Shown here: piece after piece, positions 58,352 to 64,000 of the stretch
Layout: each line of letters opens with the position of its first letter
Numbering within the stretch: position 1 is the first letter of the stretch
Assembly (NCBI RefSeq): GCF_002797445.1
Contig: NZ_PGEP01000001.1
Location: 2,976,501 to 3,040,500, forward strand
Direction of reading: 5' to 3'
DNA length: 64,000 nt
Source of the DNA: Acidovorax sp. 69
Lineage (GTDB): Bacteria > Pseudomonadota > Gammaproteobacteria > Burkholderiales > Burkholderiaceae_C
Position numbers and translations under genes: made by a program
Notes under the pieces: generated by a model
What the model was told of the DNA's origin: nothing
The model's input: only the letters and a program-made list of their open reading frames with translations
Databases searched by the model: none

Positions 58352-59175
58352 CCCGACACCACCCGCGCCAGATTGGCCCGCATATCGCCCAAGGCCGCAA
58401 GCAACTGGCCCATCTCGTCTTTGCCACCGGCCGGTACCTCGGTAGCAAGGTCACCCCCCGCAATCGCCCGGGCCGCCTGCACCGCATGGTGCGCAGGCCC
58501 GGTCACAGCACGGGTAATGCCCATTCCAAGGATTGCGGCGAGCACCACACACAGCGCCAACGTGCCCAGCACCCAGATACGGGCCATGGTGAAGACCTGT
58601 TGCGCCTCGGCATTCGCCTGCAGAGCGGCGTCGGCGTTGATTTTCTGCAGCTCGCCCAATGTCTCGGCCGTGGCCACGAAGGCCCCCTCGGATTCACCCG
58701 CATACAGCATATTCACCGCATCGGCCGTGAGTTCCAGGGTCTCTGCCGTGCTGAAATCCACGCCCTTGGTGATGTCCGCCAGTTTGTTCTGGAGCGCCAC
58801 ATAAGCGGCCTTGCGTGTCTTGTAGGTCTGAAAGACCTCACGCTCCTTGGGCATGTCGATGAGTGTTTCATACATGGCCTCGACGCGGTCCAGGTCTTTG
58901 TGGCGCAACGCCACTTGCTCAGCAAACGCCTTGACCTCTGCCGCGCTGCGCGCGGTGACCATGCCGGCCTCGGCCCGGCGCATGCGATTGAGCAACACCC
59001 GCAGCTCCCCCGTCTGCGTCACACTGGGCAGCAGGTTGGTCGCAATCTCTTCGGCATTGGCGTGAATGCGCGACATCTGCACCAGCGCAATGGCGCCCAG
59101 CAGCATGGTCAACAACACCACCACCAAAAAGCCGGCCCCCAACTTGATGCCGATGCGTAGATCAGAAATCTTCAT
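57347..59175 (-). pseudogene. Methyl-accepting chemotaxis protein (MCP 4), frameshifted
   Basis: N-terminal part from 59175: TM1 about 9-32, periplasmic domain (ATNLLPSVTQTGELRVLLNR), TM2 about 199-221, HAMP and the first signalling helix up to [10 protein letters not shown]. There the frame turns to GPPTNWP and stops at 58162. The remaining part ([14 protein letters not shown] to the tail NDEEWESF) is open in another frame to 57347. The cause is five C at 58183-58187 where MCP 3 has three. Restoring the frame gives a normal receptor of about 610 residues. Either an inactive gene, phase variation, or an assembly error in a duplicated region. Confidence 0.88.
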
Positions 59176-59321
59176 GATGAATCACCCCCCGAAAAATCGT
59201 GCGAGGGACCTGCGCCCCACAGAATGGCCCCCAGCGGCGCGGCCATGTAACAAAATGCAGTCTAGCAGTGCAACTCCTCACATCGCGCAGACCGCCGCCT
59301 CATTGCAAACCACCAGGCCAT

Positions 59322-59359
59322 AAAAAAAGCGCGCTCCCATCCGGGTAGCGCGCTTTTAT
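59322..59359. terminator. Terminator after ppa (bidirectional shape)
   Basis: 11-bp stem AAAAGCGCGCT / AGCGCGCTTTT with 11-base loop, A-run before and T-rich after. On the minus strand it ends the ppa transcript. Confidence 0.88.
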
Positions 59360-59408
59360 TTTGATAGCGTCTCGTGCTTTAAGCACGGGCACTAGCGGCC
59401 ATTTCAGG
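59355..59408 (+). repeat. Interspersed repeat, copy 10
   Basis: TTATTTTGATAGCGTCTC, GTGCTTTAAGCAC, GGGCACTAGCGGCC, ATTTC. It sits between the ppa stop and its terminator, the same placing as copies 8 and 9. Confidence 0.8.
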
Positions 59409-59940
59409 CCTGCGATTTCTGGTAGTTCGCGATGCCATCCGTGATTTCCTTCTTGGCGGCGTCCAGGCCTTCCCAGCCCAGCACCTTGACCCACTTGCCC
59501 TTTTCCAGGTCCTTGTAATGCTCAAAGAAGTGGGCAATGGCATTGCGGCGCATGGCGTTCACATCGTCGATGGTCTTCCAGTGGTCGTACATGGGCAAGA
59601 TCTTGGAGGTGGGCACGGCAATCACCTTGCCGTCCACACCGGCCTCGTCTTCCATCATCAGGATGCCCAGCGGGCGGCAGGTCACGACCACACCGGGGTG
59701 CAGAGGGTAAGGCGTGATCACCAGCACATCCACCGGGTCGCCGTCGCCCGACAGCGTCTGTGGCACGTAACCGTAGTTGGTGGGGTAGTGCATGGCCGTG
59801 GTCATGAAACGGTCCACAAAAATGGCGCCCGATTCCTTGTCCACTTCGTACTTGATCGGGTCGGCGTTCATCGGGATTTCGATGACGACGTTGAAGCTGT
59901 CGGGGACGTTCTTGCCTGGGGGGACGTTGTTGAGGGACAT
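59404..59940 (-). CDS. ppa: Inorganic pyrophosphatase, soluble family I
   Basis: 178-residue cytoplasmic enzyme. Active-site features: [20 protein letters not shown], the Asp-rich [13 protein letters not shown] and [14 protein letters not shown], all as in E. coli Ppa. ATG 59940 gives [20 protein letters not shown]; upstream in-frame sequence is ignored. Divergent from hppA, so soluble and membrane-bound pyrophosphatases share an intergenic region. Confidence 0.96.
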   Translation of the reverse strand: MSLNNVPPGKNVPDSFNVVIEIPMNADPIKYEVDKESGAIFVDRFMTTAMHYPTNYGYVPQTLSGDGDPVDVLVITPYPLHPGVVVTCRPLGILMMEDEAGVDGKVIAVPTSKILPMYDHWKTIDDVNAMRRNAIAHFFEHYKDLEKGKWVKVLGWEGLDAAKKEITDGIANYQKSQA

Positions 59941-60120
59941 GTCTTTGGATAGTGGTTTGAAACGATAACCCGCGATGCACTTGGCGCTGATGCAGCGCAA
60001 TGAAGCGTCGGGATTAACCCTGATTTTAGGCGCACGCCCCTTTCTGCCCGCTTGCAAACCACCGTTTGCCTGTAAATTGGGCCCGTTGGCCAATCGACTC
60101 CTGCCGCGAAAGCCCGGGGA

Positions 60121-60178
60121 GCACGAGGAAGCAACGCAGCGGAAGCACCACCGACCTGCGTTGTGTTTCCTTCCGTGC
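60121..60178 (+). promoter_or_regulatory. Long stem-loop in the hppA leader
   Basis: GCACG-A-GGAA-G-CAACGCAG (60121-60139) pairs with CTGCGTTG...TTCC...CGTGC (60156-60178), with a 16-base loop and two small bulges; 17-18 pairs in all. It ends 12 bases before the AAGGAG ribosome binding site (60191-60196). No T-run, so not a terminator. Confidence 0.6.
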
Positions 60179-60202
60179 AACTGAATTTTCAAGGAGTGAC
60201 GA

Positions 60203-62284
60203 ATGGCTGGAAATACAGCGCTGACTGCCCCTCTGATACTGGCTCTTGTTTGCGGATTGATTGCGGTGGCCTATGGCATCTGGGCCCGGGGATGGATTCT
60301 TGCCAAAGACCCCGGCAACGCCCGCATGCAGGAAATCGCCGCCGCCATACAGGCCGGTGCCGCCGCCTACCTCGCCCGCCAATACAAGACCATCGCCATC
60401 GTCGGCGTGGTGCTGGCGGTTCTTATCGGCATCTTTCTCGACGGCACCACGGCCGTGGGCTTTGTGGTGGGCGCGGTGCTCTCGGGTGCCTGCGGCTTCA
60501 TCGGCATGAACGTGTCGGTGCGGGCCAACGTGCGTACGGCCCAGGCGGCCACGCAAGGCATTGGCCCCGCGCTCGATGTCGCATTTCGGGGCGGCGCCAT
60601 TACTGGCATGCTGGTGGTGGGCCTGGGCCTGCTGGGCGTTACGGGCTTTTACTGGTTTCTGGCGGGCAATGGCAACCTCACGCCTACCGCCAACCTGGCC
60701 GCGCTGCTCAACCCACTGATCGGGTTTGCGTTCGGTTCATCGCTGATTTCCATCTTTGCGCGCCTGGGCGGCGGCATCTTCACCAAGGGCGCCGACGTGG
60801 GTGCTGACCTGGTGGGCAAGGTCGAGGCCGGCATCCCCGAGGACGACCCCCGCAACCCCGCTGTGATCGCCGACAACGTGGGCGACAACGTGGGCGATTG
60901 CGCCGGCATGGCGGCCGACCTGTTCGAGACCTATGCCGTCACGCTGATCGCCACCATGGTGCTGGGCGCATTGCTCATCGCCACTGCACCAGTCAACGCT
61001 GCGGTGTATCCGCTGGCTTTGGGGGCAGTGTCCATCGTGGCATCCATCATCGGTTGCTTCTTCGTCAAGGCATCGCCGGGCATGAAGAACGTGATGCCCG
61101 CGCTTTACAAGGGCCTGGCCATCGCCGGGGTGCTGTCGCTGGTCGCTTTCTACTTCGTCACGCTGTGGATCATGCCGGACAACGCGGTCACCGCCACCGG
61201 TAGCCAGATCCGGCTGTTTGGTGCGTGCGCTACGGGGCTGGTGCTCACCGCCGTGCTGGTGTGGATCACCGAGTTCTACACCGGCACGCAGTATTCACCC
61301 GTGCAGCACATTGCACAGGCGTCCACCACGGGCCACGGCACCAACATCATTGCGGGCCTGGGCGTCTCCATGCGGTCCACGGCCTGGCCTGTGGTGTTTG
61401 TCTGCACCGCGATCATCGTTTCGTACGGCCTCGCGGGCTTGTACGGCATCGCAGTGGCAGCCACCGCCATGCTGAGCATGGCCGGTATCGTGGTGGCACT
61501 GGACGCCTATGGCCCCATCACCGACAACGCAGGCGGCATCGCCGAAATGGCCGAGCTACCCAGTAGCGTGCGCGACATCACCGACCCACTGGACGCTGTG
61601 GGTAACACCACCAAGGCCGTGACCAAGGGCTATGCCATCGGTTCGGCGGGGCTGGCTGCGTTGGTGCTGTTTGCCGACTACACCCACAAGCTTGAAAGCT
61701 ATGGCAAAGCCATCAGCTTTGATCTGTCGGACCCCCTGGTCATCGTGGGCCTTTTTATTGGTGGCCTGATTCCCTATCTGTTTGGCGCCATGGCCATGGA
61801 AGCCGTGGGCCGTGCCGCAGGGGCCGTGGTGGTGGAAGTGCGCCGCCAGTTCAGCACCATCCCCGGCATCATGGACGGCACAGGCAAGCCGGAATACGGC
61901 AAGGCCGTTGACATGCTGACCACCGCTGCCATCAAGGAGATGGTGGTACCCAGCCTGCTGCCTGTGGTAGCCCCGATTGTGGTGGGCCTGCTGCTAGGTC
62001 CCAAAGCCCTTGGCGGGCTGCTGATGGGCACCATCGTCACCGGCCTGTTTGTGGCCATCTCCATGTGCACCGGCGGCGGTGCCTGGGACAACGCCAAAAA
62101 GTACATCGAAGACGGTCACCATGGCGGCAAGGGCAGCGATGCGCACAAGGCCGCCGTGACGGGCGACACCGTGGGCGACCCCTACAAAGACACCGCCGGC
62201 CCTGCCATCAACCCCCTGATCAAGATCATCAACATCGTGGCGTTGCTCATCGTGCCGCTGGTGGTCAAGTTCCACGGGGGATAA
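60203..62284 (+). CDS. hppA: K+-independent proton-translocating membrane pyrophosphatase
   Basis: Sixteen-helix proton pump of 693 residues driven by pyrophosphate. Active-site motifs: [38 protein letters not shown] and the late [20 protein letters not shown]. Lys471 in [16 protein letters not shown] marks the K+-independent class (the K+-dependent class has Ala there). AAGGAG lies six bases before ATG 60203. The leader carries a long stem-loop. Expected in the inner membrane; it would conserve energy from pyrophosphate, for example that made by acyl-CoA ligases such as AliA. Confidence 0.96.
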   Translation: MAGNTALTAPLILALVCGLIAVAYGIWARGWILAKDPGNARMQEIAAAIQAGAAAYLARQYKTIAIVGVVLAVLIGIFLDGTTAVGFVVGAVLSGACGFIGMNVSVRANVRTAQAATQGIGPALDVAFRGGAITGMLVVGLGLLGVTGFYWFLAGNGNLTPTANLAALLNPLIGFAFGSSLISIFARLGGGIFTKGADVGADLVGKVEAGIPEDDPRNPAVIADNVGDNVGDCAGMAADLFETYAVTLIATMVLGALLIATAPVNAAVYPLALGAVSIVASIIGCFFVKASPGMKNVMPALYKGLAIAGVLSLVAFYFVTLWIMPDNAVTATGSQIRLFGACATGLVLTAVLVWITEFYTGTQYSPVQHIAQASTTGHGTNIIAGLGVSMRSTAWPVVFVCTAIIVSYGLAGLYGIAVAATAMLSMAGIVVALDAYGPITDNAGGIAEMAELPSSVRDITDPLDAVGNTTKAVTKGYAIGSAGLAALVLFADYTHKLESYGKAISFDLSDPLVIVGLFIGGLIPYLFGAMAMEAVGRAAGAVVVEVRRQFSTIPGIMDGTGKPEYGKAVDMLTTAAIKEMVVPSLLPVVAPIVVGLLLGPKALGGLLMGTIVTGLFVAISMCTGGGAWDNAKKYIEDGHHGGKGSDAHKAAVTGDTVGDPYKDTAGPAINPLIKIINIVALLIVPLVVKFHGG

Positions 62285-62306
62285 GACCGTCGGAATGCAT
62301 GAATAC

Positions 62307-62328
62307 AAAGGGGCTTCGGCCCCTTTTT
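62307..62328 (+). terminator. Terminator after hppA
   Basis: AAAGGGGC, loop TTCG, GCCCC and TTTTT; 23 bases after the stop. Confidence 0.92.
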
Positions 62329-62721
62329 GCTGCGTGCCATCGCGGGCACAGGTGTCCCTCGGAAAAGATGGGGTTGAAACGTGTTGCGCCGTCTGCCAAC
62401 GCACCCGCCGCAAACAGCACCACGTGGTTGCACCAGAGCGTCGCCCGCAACCCACCCCGCTGGCCTTGGGCCCCTGGCAATGGGTCCAACTGCTGGCGAC
62501 AAACCTGTGATTGCGCCACAGACCGTGGTGGAGGAAACCCGGGACGCCGTGGCCTCAGCCGCCATGCGCTACAGCGTGGACAACCGGTGTGAATTGCGCC
62601 TGAATCGGGAGCATCCAGCGCTTTCTACACAAGCGTTGGTGGCGCCACAGAAGACCTCACCACCGATCTGGGGCCTCTGCGGGGACTCATTCATGCGTTG
62701 TGTCTAGTGCCACGGGTAGTC
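62329..62721. other. Gap without a recognisable gene
   Basis: No ORF with family resemblance or convincing start. Short open frames exist on both strands but have arginine/proline-rich compositions typical of antisense or out-of-frame GC-rich DNA. A degenerate copy of the interspersed repeat lies at 62611-62646. Confidence 0.5.
62611..62646 (+). repeat. Interspersed repeat, copy 11 (degenerate)
   Basis: CCAGCGCTTTCTACACAAGC then GTTGGTGGCGCC; only the paired arms remain, the AT-rich head is missing. Confidence 0.55.
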
Positions 62722-62821
62722 AAATACTGCGGCGGGTGATACCCTGAAGCTGTTACCTCCAAGGCTTGGCAGGATTTCTTCGGATTTGTCAGGGCCTTAG
62801 CCCGCTCAGGCGGGCTTTTTT
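62722..62821 (+). ncRNA. Candidate small RNA with intrinsic terminator
   Basis: About 100 nt. A possible promoter is TTGTGT (62699-62704), 16 bases, TCAAAT (62720-62725), which would put the start a few bases later than given here. Stem CCTGAAGC (62743-62750) pairs with GCTTGGCAGG (62764-62773) with a two-base bulge. The 3' end is a strong terminator: GCCCGC, loop TCAG, GCGGGC, six T (62800-62821). No gene on the plus strand otherwise explains this terminator, because hppA already ends at its own. No match to a known RNA family is recognised. Confidence 0.45.
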
Positions 62822-62845
62822 CATGGGGCCAGCGTGGTGGGTTTT

Positions 62846-64000
62846 CTACGCGGCACCATCCACCAAGGGCAGCACCAGCACCACGCGCAAGCCCCCCAGG
62901 TCGGCGGGCTCCAGTTCCAGCCGCCCCCCATACAAAACCGCCAGGTCCTGCACGATGGCCAGGCCCAGACCCGAGCCAGGCACCGACTCATCCAGCCGAA
63001 CGCCACGCTCCACTGCGTGAGCGCGCTGGGTCGCCCCGATACCGGGGCCGTCATCTTCCACCTTGATCCAGATCTGGCCGGGTTGCCCACTTGCCTCATG
63101 CGCCTGTGCCTGCAACCGCACCGTGGTCCGCGCCCATTTGCAGGCGTTGTCCAGCAGGTTGCCCAGCATTTCCTGCAGGTCTTGCGACTCTCCCGCAAAA
63201 AGCAGAGGGGCCTCTGGCAACGCGAGGGTGATGTCCACGCCGCGCCCGGCATGCACCTTGTTCATCACCCGCACCAAGCCCGCCACCACGGGCTCCAGCG
63301 GCGTTCGCTGCCCGGGCAGGTGGGCTGAGGCCGCCACGCGAGACCGCGCGAGGTGCCAGTCGATGTGCCGACGTGCCACCTGGACCTGCTCACGCACCAA
63401 GGTGGCTAGCTCAGTCACCCCATCACGGCCTGCCTGCGCACAAGCAGCTTGCTCCAGCACCGTGAGCGGTGTTTTCAACGCGTGCGCCAGGTTGCCCGCC
63501 TGGGTGCGTGCACGCTCCACCACATCGGCATTGCGGCCCAGCACGGCGTTGAAATCATCCACCAACGGCTGCACCTCGTCGGGGAATGCGCCCGAGATCT
63601 GTGTGGCACGCGCCTGCCGCACATCCTGAAGGCCACGCTGCAGCGCCTTCAAAGGCTTGAGCCCCACCGCCACCTGGGCCCAGGCGGCCGCAGCGAGCAA
63701 CGCCAGCAACACCGCCAGCGACAACGACAGAACGCGCGTGAACTGGGCAATGGCCGCCTGCGTGCCTTGCAAATCGGCCGCAACGATAAGGCGCCAGCGG
63801 GCAGCATCCGCACCCGCAGCGCGCACCGTGCGCTCCAGCACGAGCAAAGGAGCACCCTGTGGGCCTGCGACCTCATGCGCATGCACCGCGCCGTCCGCTA
63901 ACGCGTCCACCTGCAAAGCCAGACTGGCGTCCCACAAGGAGCGCGAGCGCAATACCCCTAACCGGCCCTGCCCATCGGGTGCCATGGCATCCACTTGCCA
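62846..64000 (-). CDS. Sensor histidine kinase, 5' end outside window
   Basis: C-terminal 384 residues of a two-component kinase. From the left edge of the protein: periplasmic part, a membrane segment (VLSLSLAVLLALLAAAAWAQ), HAMP-like linker, H-box NLAHALKTPLTVLEQAA with the phospho-His, N-box MLGNLLDNACKWA, G1 VEDDGPGIG and G2 GSGLGLAIVQDLAVLYGGRL. The pattern HALKTPLTVL is that of PhoQ/QseC-type kinases. The gene continues past base 64000; its response regulator is expected there. Confidence 0.92.
   Translation of the reverse strand, partial: WQVDAMAPDGQGRLGVLRSRSLWDASLALQVDALADGAVHAHEVAGPQGAPLLVLERTVRAAGADAARWRLIVAADLQGTQAAIAQFTRVLSLSLAVLLALLAAAAWAQVAVGLKPLKALQRGLQDVRQARATQISGAFPDEVQPLVDDFNAVLGRNADVVERARTQAGNLAHALKTPLTVLEQAACAQAGRDGVTELATLVREQVQVARRHIDWHLARSRVAASAHLPGQRTPLEPVVAGLVRVMNKVHAGRGVDITLALPEAPLLFAGESQDLQEMLGNLLDNACKWARTTVRLQAQAHEASGQPGQIWIKVEDDGPGIGATQRAHAVERGVRLDESVPGSGLGLAIVQDLAVLYGGRLELEPADLGGLRVVLVLPLVDGAA

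Noticed and set aside
62381..62707. 108-codon open frame after hppA
   Set aside because: No ribosome binding site, no recognisable domain, proline/arginine-rich start, and it spans a degenerate interspersed repeat.

Overview
The window looks like a chromosomal segment of a GC-rich betaproteobacterium of the family Comamonadaceae, close to Acidovorax or Alicycliphilus. Evidence: gene content and order typical of Burkholderiales (ilvB-ilvN-ilvC-pssA-leuA; sigma factor-DUF3619-DUF3106-RDD-dgkA; aat-bpt; nadE-glnB), about ten copies of a short interspersed repeat (TTTTGATAGCT followed by AGCGCTT/AAGCGCT arms), and an alicyclic-acid degradation cluster. The genus is an inference; no 16S gene or database search was available.

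Layout. 1-7.3 kb: 3' part of an ABC amino-acid binding protein gene, rlhA-type U32 protein, a calcium-type P-ATPase and metY. 7.5-11.6 kb: egtD-egtB (ergothioneine), ompW and a DUF808 membrane protein. 11.6-22.3 kb: a complete cyclohexanecarboxylate-to-pimeloyl-CoA module (badH, badI, aliB, aliA, badK) led by a divergent MarR regulator (badR) and followed by a Liv-type ABC transporter whose binding-protein gene carries a frameshift. 22.4-34 kb: housekeeping genes purL, map, glnD, def, a YbaN-like gene, two tandem tRNA-Asn genes, the N-degron transferases aat and bpt, and an IclR regulator. 34.2-41.7 kb: pbpG and the branched-chain amino acid/phosphatidylserine block ilvB-ilvN-ilvC-pssA-leuA, with a clear leucine attenuator (leader peptide plus terminator) before leuA. 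42-49.1 kb: sigma factor cluster, LOG-family gene, glnB, nadE and an acyltransferase-like protein. 49.2-59.2 kb: a chemotaxis island with four MCP genes, one cheW and one hydrolase; two MCPs share a 1.14 kb near-identical segment, and one of them is frameshifted. 59.4-64 kb: divergent soluble (ppa) and membrane (hppA) pyrophosphatases, a candidate small RNA, and the 3' part of a sensor kinase gene.

How the parts work together. The badR-controlled operon would import and activate an alicyclic acid, then dehydrogenate, hydrate, oxidise and ring-cleave it. Nitrogen signalling is represented by glnD and its substrate glnB. Most interesting: the leuA attenuator, the interspersed repeat that has entered three reading frames and supplies the apparent ribosome binding site of pssA, the MCP segment duplication, the structured hppA leader and the candidate sRNA.
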